Below, one piece after another: positions 15,329 through 24,856 of a stretch of DNA of 29,409 nt. The stretch covers positions 1 to 29,409 of the forward strand of contig URKR01000024.1 in assembly GCA_900548355.1 (NCBI GenBank), in the 5' to 3' direction. This stretch comes from an uncultured Oscillospiraceae bacterium. GTDB taxonomy: Bacteria; Bacillota; Clostridia; Oscillospirales; Ruminococcaceae. The notes beneath the pieces are model-generated. The model was not told the DNA's origin, searched no databases, and saw only the letters and a list, made by a program, of their open reading frames with translations. Both the position numbers and the translations under genes were made by a program. The first letter of the stretch is position 1. Every line of letters begins with the position of its first letter.

Positions 15329-18300
15329 ATGCAATTTTTGGACAAGCGCATCCGCGTGATCTGCGATGAGCTCAAGCGCCTCAGCGTGCGCCAGCGGGTT
15401 CCGGTAACGGCCTGGCAGTACAAGCCCGGCAACTACCTGACCCCCGCCGAGGCGGACGCCGCCGCCGAGCCGTACGCCCCGTTTGTGGGGGAAAGCGGTT
15501 ACAACATGGCCGCCTACCTTGTCGGCAAGGAAGTGCCGGCGCCTACCGGTACCCACTGGTACGGCCCCGACAAGCACTACTGGTTCACCGCGACCATCAC
15601 GGTGCCCGAAAGCTTTGCCGGCAAATCGCTCTGGCTGCATGTGCAGACCCAGCTTGACGCCGGTGACGACGCCAAAAACCCGCAGTTCCTCGCCTTCATT
15701 GACGGCGTGGTTACCCAGGGTGTCGATATGAACCACCGCGATGTGCTCATTGCCCGGCAGGCGGAAGCCGGCCGCAGCTACCGCATCGACCTGCAGGCTT
15801 ATACCGGCATCCTGTTTAACGAGTTCAGCCTCTTTGTTGACCTGCGTGAAATTGACCCCGCGATCGAAGGGCTCTACTATGATATGGTCGTGCCGCTCAA
15901 CGCATTCGGCCGCCTTGACCCCGACGGCAAGCCCCGCCATGACCTTGAGCGGGTGCTTAACGAGGCGGTCAACCTGCTTGACCTGCGCACGCCCTATGAT
16001 GAAAGCTTCTACGAGACGGTCGGCGAAGCCCGCCGCTATCTGGCCAAGGCGCTGTATGAGGACCTTGCCGGCCATGATGAGGTTATTGCCTCCTGCATCG
16101 GCCACACCCACATCGACGTGGCCTGGTGGTGGACTGTTGCCCAGACCCAGGAAAAGGCCTGCCGCAGCTTTGCCACCGTGCTGCGCCTGATGGAACAGTA
16201 CCCGAACTATCGGTTCATGTCCAGCCAGCCGCAGCTCTATGCCTTCCTGAAAGCCCGCTACCCTGAGCTCTACGCCCAGATCAAGCAGCGGATTGCGGAA
16301 GGCCGCTGGGAGGCTGAAGGCGGCATGTGGGTCGAAGCCGACTGCAACCTGACCTCCGGCGAAAGCCTTGTGCGGCAGTTCATCTATGGCAAGCGCTTCT
16401 TCAAAGAAGAATTCGGCGTTGACAACCGCATCCTCTGGCTGCCCGATGTCTTCGGCTACTCCGGCGCGCTGCCCCAGATCATGAAGCAGTGCGGCGTCGA
16501 TTACTTCATGACCACCAAGCTTGCCTGGAACCAGGTCAACAAGATCCCCTACGACACCTTTATGTGGCGCGGCATCGACGGCACCGAGGTGCTCACCCAT
16601 CTGGTTACGACCCTTGACTTCGGCCAGGACCCGACCAAGAACTTCTTCACGACCTACAACGGCCAGCTCCATCCCGATTCCATCATGGGCGGCTGGCTGC
16701 GCTACCAGCAGAAGGAGATCAACAACGACATCCTGATCTCCTACGGCTATGGCGACGGCGGCGGCGGCCCGACCCGCGAGATGCTCGAAACCTCGATCCG
16801 CATGGAAAAGGGCATCGAGGGCATCCCCAAGGTGCGCCAGGCCTTCGCACGCGAATACTTTGAAGAGCTCGACGCCCGTGTGCGCGGCAACCGCCGCCTG
16901 CCCACCTGGGAGGGCGAGCTCTACTTCGAGTACCACCGCGGCACCCTGACCAGCATGGGCCGCAACAAGCGCGGCAACCGCAAGTCGGAGCTCGGCATGA
17001 TGGATCTTGAGCTGCTCAGCGTGCTGGCCGCGCCGGCGCTCGATTACCCGAAGGCCGAAATCGACGACCTGTGGCACCGCATCCTGCTCAACCAGTTCCA
17101 TGATATCCTGCCCGGTTCTTCGATCCATGAGGTCTACGAGGTGACCAAGCAGGATTATGCCGAGATCGCAGCCAAGATCGACACCCTGACCGAAGCGCGC
17201 CTGCAGGCGCTGACCCCGGCCGGCGACGGTGTGACCGTCTTCAACACGACCGGTTTTGCGCGCGGCGATGTCGTGGCGCTGCCCGCCTCCTGCACGGCGT
17301 CCGCCCTGTGCGACGCCGAGGGCAACACCTACCCGGTGCAGCAGACCGCCGAAGGCCCGGTTGCCTTCCTGGGCGGCCTGCCGGCGAAGGGCCACAAGAG
17401 CTTTGCGGAGGCCGAAGCCGCGGAAGCGCCCGCCGCCTTCACGATCGGCGCCGACGGCCGCAGCCTGGAAACGCCGTTCTATGCGGTTCGTTTCGACGAA
17501 TTCGGCCAGATTGCGGCGCTGTTTGACAAGGAAGCCGCCCGCGAGGTCTTCAAGCCCGGCCAGGCCGGCAACGCCCTGCGCGTCTTTGAGGATAAGCCGA
17601 TCTACTACGATAACTGGGATATCGATGTCTACTACACCGAAAAATCCTGGGATCTGACCGACTGCACCGTCTTCAACTGGACCGAGACCGGCCCGGTGCG
17701 CGCGACGCTTCACATCGAGCGCAGCTTCAGCCATTCCAAGATCAGCCAGGATATCCATTTCTATAAGGATACCCGCCGTATCGACTTTGTCACCACCGTG
17801 GATTGGCATGAGCATCAGCACCTGCTCAAGGTCTTCTTCCCGGCCGATGTCCACACCGACCAGGCCACCTTTGATATCCAGTTCGGCAACCTGACCCGCA
17901 AGACCCACCAGAACACGAGCTGGGATCGTGCCCGGTTCGAGAGCTGCGGCCAGAAATGGGCCGATGTCTCGGAAGGCCACTACGGCGTCAGCCTGCTCAA
18001 CGACTGCAAATACGGCCATTCCTGCAAGGATGGCTGCCTGGCCCTGACGCTGGTTAAATCCGGCATTGAGCCGAACCCCATCACCGACCAGGAAGTCCAC
18101 CACTTCACCTACGCCCTCTTCCCGCACAGCGAAGGCTGGCAGCAGGCGGGCACGGTGCGGCAGGCCTACTTCCTCAACCAGCCGATGCTGGCGGTGGCAG
18201 GCGGCACGGCCGGCGAAGCCGTGGGCCTTGCCTCGGTCGATGCGCCGAACGTGGTGCTTGAGACTGTCAAGCTGGCGGAGGACGGCGACGGCGTGATCCT

Positions 18301-18481
18301 GCGCCTGTATGAGAGCGAGAACGCCCGCACCCCGGTCACCCTGACCTGGAACCGCCCGTTCCACAGCGCGGTGGCCTGCAACTGCCTGGAGGAAGAGACC
18401 GACACGGTCGAAATCGACGGCAGCAACATCCGCTTTGTCATCAAACCCTACGAGATCAAGACGATCCGCGTGCGGTGGTAA
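15329..18481 (+). CDS. GH38 alpha-mannosidase, full length
   Basis: This is a retaining, metal-dependent exo-alpha-mannosidase of 1050 aa, the usual length for Firmicutes GH38 enzymes. An N-terminal beta-sandwich-like region (about 1-245) precedes the catalytic barrel, whose zinc motif is HTHIDVAWWW (H259, H261, D263). The catalytic nucleophile is D373 in LPDVFGYSGALPQI, followed by GVDYFMTTKLAW. The helical middle domain (DLWHRILLNQFHDILPGSS near 580) and beta-rich C-terminal domains follow. It lacks a signal peptide, so it acts on imported glycans. The ATG at 15329 is chosen because AAAGGG lies 7 bases upstream; the frame runs 86 codons further up, but through palindromic repeats. With GH130 and GH20 nearby it would remove alpha-linked mannoses of N-glycan-type oligosaccharides. 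Confidence 0.94.
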   Translation: MQFLDKRIRVICDELKRLSVRQRVPVTAWQYKPGNYLTPAEADAAAEPYAPFVGESGYNMAAYLVGKEVPAPTGTHWYGPDKHYWFTATITVPESFAGKSLWLHVQTQLDAGDDAKNPQFLAFIDGVVTQGVDMNHRDVLIARQAEAGRSYRIDLQAYTGILFNEFSLFVDLREIDPAIEGLYYDMVVPLNAFGRLDPDGKPRHDLERVLNEAVNLLDLRTPYDESFYETVGEARRYLAKALYEDLAGHDEVIASCIGHTHIDVAWWWTVAQTQEKACRSFATVLRLMEQYPNYRFMSSQPQLYAFLKARYPELYAQIKQRIAEGRWEAEGGMWVEADCNLTSGESLVRQFIYGKRFFKEEFGVDNRILWLPDVFGYSGALPQIMKQCGVDYFMTTKLAWNQVNKIPYDTFMWRGIDGTEVLTHLVTTLDFGQDPTKNFFTTYNGQLHPDSIMGGWLRYQQKEINNDILISYGYGDGGGGPTREMLETSIRMEKGIEGIPKVRQAFAREYFEELDARVRGNRRLPTWEGELYFEYHRGTLTSMGRNKRGNRKSELGMMDLELLSVLAAPALDYPKAEIDDLWHRILLNQFHDILPGSSIHEVYEVTKQDYAEIAAKIDTLTEARLQALTPAGDGVTVFNTTGFARGDVVALPASCTASALCDAEGNTYPVQQTAEGPVAFLGGLPAKGHKSFAEAEAAEAPAAFTIGADGRSLETPFYAVRFDEFGQIAALFDKEAAREVFKPGQAGNALRVFEDKPIYYDNWDIDVYYTEKSWDLTDCTVFNWTETGPVRATLHIERSFSHSKISQDIHFYKDTRRIDFVTTVDWHEHQHLLKVFFPADVHTDQATFDIQFGNLTRKTHQNTSWDRARFESCGQKWADVSEGHYGVSLLNDCKYGHSCKDGCLALTLVKSGIEPNPITDQEVHHFTYALFPHSEGWQQAGTVRQAYFLNQPMLAVAGGTAGEAVGLASVDAPNVVLETVKLAEDGDGVILRLYESENARTPVTLTWNRPFHSAVACNCLEEETDTVEIDGSNIRFVIKPYEIKTIRVRW

Positions 18482-18891
18482 TGGCAGGTTAGAAATTTAG
18501 GAGTCGTGGTGGATCGCGCGCCCTGACGGCCGCGCTCAAAAAACAAAGCCGTAAGCGTGTAAGATAAGAAAACAAAGGTTCCGAAGGAACTGCGTAGCAC
18601 CGAAAAATCGCTGAAATGCGGCAGCTGCAAGGCAGAGGGCTGCCGCGCTCCTTGATGGAACGCAAAGCCCGATAACGCGGCAGATGCTGTATTTCAGATA
18701 GATTTTGCGGCTTTGTTTTCTTATCGAACCGCGCTTTAGGGGCCGATTCCATATCGGCCCGGTCTGCGGCGAATTGCAGCCGGGAAAGGAATTTCCCGCC
18801 CTGCAAGGATGATTTTGAGCGCGGCACAGGCGCGCGGTCCACCACGTTTCTTATTTCTTCTTTATTATTTTACACGAACGAGGTATCTTTT
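18482..18891. other. Non-coding gap holding a large foldback element
   Basis: The 410 bases between the GH38 and GH20 genes carry no gene. Almost all of it is a nested inverted repeat (separate entry). The last 45 bases (18847-18891) are T-rich and contain GAGG upstream of the GH20 start. Confidence 0.65.
18505..18846. repeat. 342-bp multi-hairpin foldback (MITE-like element or structured RNA)
   Basis: The outer arms (18505-18541 and 18813-18846) are near-perfect inverted repeats starting CGTGGTGGA and ending TCCACCACG, with small bulges. A second pair of 15-bp arms is at 18563-18577 and 18711-18725 (GATAAGAAAACAAAG and complement). Side hairpins include 18578-18590 (GTTCC/GGAAC), a GCGGCAG/CTGCCGC pair near 18617-18641, 18740-18760 (GGGCCGAT/ATCGGCCC) and 18774-18806 (TTGCAG/CTGCAA enclosing CGGGAAA/TTTCCCG). 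No obvious target-site duplication flanks it. It has no coding frame. Confidence 0.7.
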
Positions 18892-20751
18892 ATGAACCTT
18901 CTACCAAAACCCAAGCGGGTGGAACCGGGGCAGGGGACGTTCGCCTTCGGTATCAGCACCGCCATCCGCCTGACCTTTGGCACCGCGCCGGGCGCGCTGC
19001 TCTATGCCCAGATGCTGCAGCAGACACTGGAAGCCGAAACCGGCCTGCACTGCGCCATTTTGCGCGGCGCTGCGCGGGACGGCATGGTCAACCTGGAAAT
19101 TGACCCCGCCCAGCAGGCCGGCCGCTACACCCTGACCGTGACCCCCGCGCGGGTCACGGTCGCGGCCGGCGACGACGAGGCGCTGTGCAACGGCGTCCAG
19201 ACGCTGCGCCAGCTTATCGAGGGCGAAGGCGCGGCGCTGCCGGCCCAGCAAATTGAGGATTGGCCGGACATGGCCCACCGCGGCTATTACTTCGATTGCT
19301 CCCGCGGCCGTGTGCCCAAGCTCAGCTACCTCAAGCAGGTGGCCGACCGCCTGTGCCGCTACAAGATCAACGAATGGCAGCTCTATATCGAGCACACCTA
19401 TCTGTTTGAGAACCTCTCCGAGGCCTGGCGCGACGATACCCCGCTGACCGCGCAGGAGATTCTCGAGCTCGACGACTACTGTGCCGCCCGCCACATCGAA
19501 CTGGTGCCGAGCCTTTCGACCTTCGGGCATATGTACAAGATCCTTTCCACCAAGACCTGCTGCGACCTCTGCGAATTGCCCGATTCCGAGAAGATCCCCT
19601 TCTCCTACACCTATGCCGGGGCGCATCACACCCTCAATGTCAGCCACCCCGACGCGCTCGGCTTTGTCATCGGGCTGATTGATGAATACCGTCCGCTCTT
19701 CCGCACCAACAAGTTCAACATCTGCGACGATGAAACCTTCGACCTTGCCAAGGGCCGCAGCAAGGCCCTGGCCGAAGCCGAGGGCGGCGAGCGCGCGCTC
19801 TATGTCCGGCATGTCAAAGCGCTGTGCGAGCATATTGTCGCCCAGGGCGGCATCCCGATGTTCTGGGGCGATATCATGTGGCGCTTCCCCGAAAGCTGCC
19901 GCGAACTGCCCAAGGAGACGATCTGCCTGAACTGGGGTTACCTGCCCGATCAGCGCGAGAACGAGATCCGGGACATTGCGGCTTCCGGCATCACCCAGTA
20001 TGCCTGCCCCGGCTGCTGCGGCTGGAACCAGTGGATGCCGCTGCTCGATTACGCCTACCGCAACAACCGCGTGATGTGCCGCCACGCCCGCAAGTACGGC
20101 GCGATCGGCCTGCTCAACACCGACTGGGGCGATTATGGCCATATCAACGACCCGCGCCTGACCGTGCCGGGCCAGCTGTATGGCGCGGCCTTTGCCTGGA
20201 ACGCCGACGAAATCCCGTTTGAGGAGATCAACGAGGTGGTCTCCCGCATTGAATACCGCGACGCTTCGGGCCGCCTTGTCGGTGCGATGGCGGCACTGGC
20301 CGACGGGCACGAAATCTTCAACTGGGCCCGCGCCGTGCAGTACATAGAAGGCAGCGACGAAACCCGCGCGAAGATCCTCACCGAAGTCGATGCCGCGGCC
20401 ATCCCGGCCGCGAACGAAGCGGTCTCCGCGGCCAAAGCGCAGATTTTGCAGGCCGCCCGCAGCATGCCGGTCGGCCGCAAGGAGATTGTATCGCTGCTCT
20501 GTGTTGTGGCCGATGGCATTGCGCTGTGGAACGAAATCGGCGCGCATCTGGTGCAAAACCCCGACGATGCGGCCGAGGGCGATGCGCTGGCCGGCCGGCT
20601 TGAGAGCTGGTTCTATCTCTACCGCCAGGAATGGGACAAGACGAGCCGGGTTTCGGCTACGCCGAACCTGATCCGGCTGTTCTGCGCCTGGGCAGACTGC
20701 CTGCGCCACCGCGCCTATGGCTCTGTCCATGCGCCCGAAGTACGGAGCTGA
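18892..20751 (+). CDS. GH20 beta-N-acetylhexosaminidase
   Basis: This is an exo-acting hexosaminidase (619 aa, cytoplasmic, no signal peptide) that removes terminal GlcNAc or GalNAc by substrate-assisted catalysis. A GH20b-like alpha/beta domain (about 1-125) is followed by the catalytic barrel beginning at HRGYYFDCSRGRVPKLSYL. The catalytic acid pair is D280-E281 in FNICDDETFDL, a variant of the more common GGDE form. Aromatic residues expected to line the pocket occur in MFWGDIMW and LLNTDWGDYG. The ATG at 18892 has GAGG about 10 bases upstream. It sits between the alpha-mannosidase and the transporter/GH3 genes and would remove antennary GlcNAc or take the GlcNAc ends from N-glycan fragments. 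The variant acid motif leaves the exact substrate open. Confidence 0.85.
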   Translation: MNLLPKPKRVEPGQGTFAFGISTAIRLTFGTAPGALLYAQMLQQTLEAETGLHCAILRGAARDGMVNLEIDPAQQAGRYTLTVTPARVTVAAGDDEALCNGVQTLRQLIEGEGAALPAQQIEDWPDMAHRGYYFDCSRGRVPKLSYLKQVADRLCRYKINEWQLYIEHTYLFENLSEAWRDDTPLTAQEILELDDYCAARHIELVPSLSTFGHMYKILSTKTCCDLCELPDSEKIPFSYTYAGAHHTLNVSHPDALGFVIGLIDEYRPLFRTNKFNICDDETFDLAKGRSKALAEAEGGERALYVRHVKALCEHIVAQGGIPMFWGDIMWRFPESCRELPKETICLNWGYLPDQRENEIRDIAASGITQYACPGCCGWNQWMPLLDYAYRNNRVMCRHARKYGAIGLLNTDWGDYGHINDPRLTVPGQLYGAAFAWNADEIPFEEINEVVSRIEYRDASGRLVGAMAALADGHEIFNWARAVQYIEGSDETRAKILTEVDAAAIPAANEAVSAAKAQILQAARSMPVGRKEIVSLLCVVADGIALWNEIGAHLVQNPDDAAEGDALAGRLESWFYLYRQEWDKTSRVSATPNLIRLFCAWADCLRHRAYGSVHAPEVRS

Positions 20752-20769
20752 CCCGGAGGAACTGCCCGG

Positions 20770-22041
20770 ATGCTTTCCCTCCGAAAGCTGTTTTTCGACC
20801 CGGCACCGCCCACTGAGGAACAATTGACCCGGGGCCGCCGCTGTTTGATTGCCGAAGGCGCAGTGGCTGGTGTGCTGTACAGCATCGGGACCGGTAACTT
20901 TATGACAGGCTATCTCGGCCAGATGGGAGCTTCGGTCTCCTTCTGCGCCCTGATGGCCATGATCCCCCAGGCAGGGTGTATCCTGCAATTTTTCTCTCCG
21001 CTTTTGTTTGAACGGCTCCACCACCGCAAGCTTGCGATCTGGTCGCTCTGCGTGGTGTTCCGGTTTTCGCTCAGCCTGACCTTCCTGCTGCCGGCCCGGA
21101 TGGGCCCGCAGGCCGAGGGCATGGCCTTTGTGCTGTATACCCTGGCCTTTGCCGCGGCGGGGGCGGTCACGCCCGGGCTGCAGCACATGACGATCGGCCT
21201 GGCCCCGCCCGAAGCCCGCGGAAGGTTCTTTGCCGTCAAGGACATTGTGGCCAACTGCGTCAACAGCGGCTGCACGCTGGTGCTGGGGCGCCTGCTGGAC
21301 GCCTGGATTGCGGCCGGCCACGCGGCCGCCGGGTACAGCGCGGTCGGGGCAGTCTGCCTGGCGCTTGCCGCGCTTGACGCCGCCCTGCTTGCCGCCACCC
21401 GGGAAAACCCCGTCGCCTTCACCAGCCGGATGCGCCTGCGGGAAGTGCTGCACCCCCTGCGGGACGCAACCTTCCGCCCGATGCTGCTCTACTCGGTGCT
21501 TGGCGGGGCGTTCGGCGGGTTTGCCACCCCGTTTTTGACGGTTTATCAGATGCGGGTGCTCGGGCTCAGCCATACTTTCCTGACCACGGTCGGGGTGGTA
21601 TCGGCAGTGGCCGGCATGGCCGGCAGCTGGCTGCTGGGCCGCTGGGCAGACCGCACCAACTGGCGGCGGGTGATCCGCGCGGCGGCCGCCTGCAGCCTTT
21701 CCTGCACGCTGGGCTGGGCGCTGGTTCAGCCGGCTTGGGCGCCCTGGCTGGCGCCGGTGCTCATGGTGGCTTCGGCCGGCTGTGCCGGCGGGGCCGCCAC
21801 CGCCAGCCTCAACCTGCAGTATGCCTGCAGCCCGCCCAGCGGCAAAACGGCTTACATCGGCACCACGGCGGCGCTGGCCAGTATGGTGGCCTGCGCTTCG
21901 GCGGCTGTCGCCACGACAGTGCAGCCCCTGCTTGCGCTGCCGCTGGGCAACGGTTCGATCCGGGTGCTGTTCGTCCTCGCCGCCGTCGGCGGCTTTGCGA
22001 ACCTTGCCGTCAACGGCCGCCGTCTGCCGGCGGTAAAGTAA
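20770..22041 (+). CDS. Major facilitator superfamily transporter
   Basis: This is a 423-aa polytopic membrane protein with about 12 hydrophobic segments split by a central cytoplasmic loop near residues 205-225 (ENPVAFTSRMRLREV). Loop motifs such as LFERLHHRKLAI between helices 2 and 3, and LLGRWADRTNWRR in the matching position of the second half, are those of MFS carriers. GGAGG lies 9 bases before the ATG, and the gene begins 18 bases after the GH20 stop, so the two are probably co-translated. Substrate is not evident. In this locus it may export or import a mono- or disaccharide released by the glycosidases. A similar MFS-next-to-GH20 arrangement would be worth comparing in related genomes. 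Confidence 0.85.
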   Translation: MLSLRKLFFDPAPPTEEQLTRGRRCLIAEGAVAGVLYSIGTGNFMTGYLGQMGASVSFCALMAMIPQAGCILQFFSPLLFERLHHRKLAIWSLCVVFRFSLSLTFLLPARMGPQAEGMAFVLYTLAFAAAGAVTPGLQHMTIGLAPPEARGRFFAVKDIVANCVNSGCTLVLGRLLDAWIAAGHAAAGYSAVGAVCLALAALDAALLAATRENPVAFTSRMRLREVLHPLRDATFRPMLLYSVLGGAFGGFATPFLTVYQMRVLGLSHTFLTTVGVVSAVAGMAGSWLLGRWADRTNWRRVIRAAAACSLSCTLGWALVQPAWAPWLAPVLMVASAGCAGGAATASLNLQYACSPPSGKTAYIGTTAALASMVACASAAVATTVQPLLALPLGNGSIRVLFVLAAVGGFANLAVNGRRLPAVK

Positions 22042-22154
22042 CGGTAAGTTGTCGGTGATTTTTAAAATCGCGCCGAAGGCCCACCACATCTACACTCTCA
22101 TCAGCATCCCGCTTTACCACCTGTTACGCTTTACCCAACGAAAGAGGCATCCCC

Positions 22155-24761
22155 ATGTATCCTTATCAAGATCCAAACCAACCGATTGAGGCCCGCATTG
22201 ACGACCTGCTTGCCCGGATGACGACCGAGGAAAAGATCGCCCAGACCGACCAGTACGGGTCCAGCGATTTCACAACCGTCGATGAAAACGGCCGGGCTAC
22301 GTCGGTCGATTTTGACCGGCTTGACGAGCTGCTCGGCAAACGCAGCGTGGGCAGCGTACAGCTGCGCGGCATGACCGCCGCCCAGGCCAACGCCGTCCAG
22401 CGCTACGCTGTGGAGCAGACCCGCCTTGGCATCCCGTTCCTTTTCAGTGAGGAAGCGCTCCACGGCCTTTACACCGGCCGCGCGACAAGCTTCCCCCAAC
22501 AGATCGGCCTGGCCGCAAGCTTTGATCCTGCGCTTGGCTACGAGATGGGCCGCGCCGTCGCGACGGAGGCACGCGCCTGCGGTATTCACGAAACATACAG
22601 CCCTGTCATGGACCTGATCCGCGACCCGCGCTATGGCCGCGGCGAGGAAAGCTACGGCGAGGACACCTGCCTGTGCGCCGCCTTTGCCCGGGAAACGGTC
22701 CGCGGTTTGCAGGGCAACGATATCGCCGCGCCCGACGCCGTCGCCGCCGAGCCCAAGCATTATGTCGGCTACGGCATGCCGGTCGGCGGGCTGAACTGCG
22801 CGCCGACCGCAATGGGCCGGCACGAGGTCTACAGCGACTGCCTGCCGGTCTTTGAGGCGGCCTTCCGCGACGCCGGCGCCTGCAACACGATGTGCAGCTA
22901 CAATGCGATCGACGGGGTGCCGGTTTCATCCGACCATGCGCTGCTGACTGATGTGCTGCGCGGTGAATTCGGCATGCCCGGCTATGTCCGGGCGGATATG
23001 ACAGCCGTTTCCCGCCTGTATGACTGGCACTTCACGGCCGAAACCCCGCAGGAGGCCATTCGCCAGGGGTTGACGGCCGGCGTCGATATGGAACTCTACG
23101 ATTTCCCGCACGAGGTCTGGCAGGGCGGCATCGCTGAACTGCTGGCCGACGGCCGGCTTGACCCTGCCGTTCTCGATGAAGCCTGCCGGCGGATTTTGCG
23201 CATCAAGTTCCGGCTTGGCCTGTTTGAACACCCCTATACCGATGAATCCCGTGAAGAGAAGGCGCTGCGCTGCCCCGACCACCTGGCCCTGGCCCGCAAA
23301 ATTGCGGAAAGAAGCGCCGTGCTGCTCAAAAACCAGGGCGGCCTTTTGCCGCTTTCACCCGCCATCGGCAGCGTTGCGGTGCTGGGCCCCGGCGCGGCGC
23401 AGGCCATGCTCGGCGATTATTCCGAAGCCCGCGGCCGCACCGGCGCCGTCAGCGTGCTGGATGGCATCCGCGCCGCCGTCAGCCCCGAAACCCGGGTGCT
23501 GTATGCCCGCGGCTGCAATTTCCTGGGCGAATCCCTCCACCCGTTTGATCCTGCCTATCTGCAGGATGAGGACGGCAACCCCGGCCTGACCGGCCGGTAT
23601 TACAACGGCCCCACCCCCTGCGGTACCCCGGTGCAAACCCGCACCGACCGAACCGTCAACTTCAACTGGATCTTTGCGCTGCCCCACCCGGCGCTTGACG
23701 CCAACTGCTTCAGCGTCGCCTGGACCGGCACCGTCACGCTGCCGCGCGACCTGGACGGCTGCATCGGCCTGTCCACCCAGGACAGCATGCGGCTGTGGAT
23801 CGACGACGAGCTGCTCATCGATGGCTGGGGCCCCGGCAAGAGCGCCGACCAGGCGGTTGATTTCTTCTTTGAAGCCAACCGCCCCTACCGCGTGCGGATT
23901 GAGTTTGTCAACGACGGCCGCGGCGCGCGGGTCATCTTCGGCTACAGCGAAGGCCGCGAGGATATCGAGGCGGCGGTGGCCCTTGCGCGGGAAGCCGATG
24001 TCGCGATCCTCTGCCTTGGCGATAATGAGGAAACCAGCGGCGAAAACTTTGACCGCGTCTCACTCGATCTGCCCGGCCGGCAGCTTGCGCTGGCCAAAGC
24101 GGTCTGGGCCACCGGCACCCCCACCGTGCTTGTGCTGCAAAGCGGCCGACCGGTTACCGCCAACTGGGAAAACGAACACCTTGACGCAATCCTGGAAGCC
24201 TGGTTCCCCGGTGAGCAGGGCGGGGCGGCCATCGCCGACCTGCTGTTCGGCAAGGCCGCGCCCGGCGGACGCCTGCCGATCACCTTCCCGCGCAGCGTCG
24301 GCCAGGTGCCCTGCCACTATGCCCGGCGGCCCGGCGGCGGCAAAAAATATGTCGAGATGGACTGGGCCCCGCTCTGGCCGTTTGGCTACGGCCTGACCTA
24401 CACAACCTTCGCCTACCAGGATCTGCGCCTGAGCGCCGATACCACCCCCCCCGACGGCGAGGTTGAAGCCACCGTCACCGTGACCAACACCGGCGCGGTG
24501 GCCGGCGACGCCGTGCCGCAGCTCTATGTGCGGGACCTTGTCAGCTCGGTTGTCAAGCCGCTGCACACGCTGGCCGGCTTTGCGCGCATCACCCTGGCCC
24601 CCGGCGAAAGCCGGCAGGTGCGGTTCCGGGTGGGCACCCGGGCGCTGCGCACCCTCGGGGCGGATTACGTCTGGCGGGTCGAGCCCGGCCGGTTTGAAAT
24701 CCAGATCGGCGACAACGCCGAAAACATCCTGCTCACCGCCGCGCTGACCGTGGAAGGGTGA
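22155..24761 (+). CDS. GH3 glycoside hydrolase with PA14 insert
   Basis: This is a retaining beta-glycosidase of 868 aa without a signal peptide. The N-terminal barrel has the GH3 landmarks SEEALHG (98-104), RDPRYGRGEESYGED (156-170), the KH pair of AEPKHYVGYG (201-202) and the nucleophile D281 in GYVRADMTAV. The second alpha/beta domain is interrupted at about residues 476-600 by a PA14 domain (GLTGRYYNG to PYRVRIEF), and the LGDNEETSGENFDR element follows it. The C-terminus is a fibronectin-III-like domain ending near LGADYVWRVEPGRFEIQIG. This layout is seen in beta-glucosidases, xylosidases and some beta-mannosidase or N-acetylglucosaminidase-type GH3 enzymes; sequence alone does not decide. 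AAAGAGG lies 8 bases before the ATG. The locus suggests a role on beta-linked Glc, Man or GlcNAc units. Confidence 0.92.
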   Translation: MYPYQDPNQPIEARIDDLLARMTTEEKIAQTDQYGSSDFTTVDENGRATSVDFDRLDELLGKRSVGSVQLRGMTAAQANAVQRYAVEQTRLGIPFLFSEEALHGLYTGRATSFPQQIGLAASFDPALGYEMGRAVATEARACGIHETYSPVMDLIRDPRYGRGEESYGEDTCLCAAFARETVRGLQGNDIAAPDAVAAEPKHYVGYGMPVGGLNCAPTAMGRHEVYSDCLPVFEAAFRDAGACNTMCSYNAIDGVPVSSDHALLTDVLRGEFGMPGYVRADMTAVSRLYDWHFTAETPQEAIRQGLTAGVDMELYDFPHEVWQGGIAELLADGRLDPAVLDEACRRILRIKFRLGLFEHPYTDESREEKALRCPDHLALARKIAERSAVLLKNQGGLLPLSPAIGSVAVLGPGAAQAMLGDYSEARGRTGAVSVLDGIRAAVSPETRVLYARGCNFLGESLHPFDPAYLQDEDGNPGLTGRYYNGPTPCGTPVQTRTDRTVNFNWIFALPHPALDANCFSVAWTGTVTLPRDLDGCIGLSTQDSMRLWIDDELLIDGWGPGKSADQAVDFFFEANRPYRVRIEFVNDGRGARVIFGYSEGREDIEAAVALAREADVAILCLGDNEETSGENFDRVSLDLPGRQLALAKAVWATGTPTVLVLQSGRPVTANWENEHLDAILEAWFPGEQGGAAIADLLFGKAAPGGRLPITFPRSVGQVPCHYARRPGGGKKYVEMDWAPLWPFGYGLTYTTFAYQDLRLSADTTPPDGEVEATVTVTNTGAVAGDAVPQLYVRDLVSSVVKPLHTLAGFARITLAPGESRQVRFRVGTRALRTLGADYVWRVEPGRFEIQIGDNAENILLTAALTVEG

Positions 24762-24856
24762 GAGGAAAGCGCAAAAGCCATCCGCTGTCTCCGGGGCGTC
24801 CGGCAGGCAGCTGCTCGTAGCATAACCCATACAACTATATCCCAGGAGGTCATCCC

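Noticed and set aside
15281..18364. Open frame of over 1000 codons on the minus strand opposite GH38
   Set aside because: Antisense shadow of a high-GC gene; composition is Gly/Val/Leu/His-rich without motifs, while the plus strand encodes a complete GH38.
18901..22089. Open frame of 1062 codons on the minus strand across GH20 and the MFS gene
   Set aside because: It spans two convincing plus-strand genes with proper ribosome binding sites; no domain is recognisable in it.
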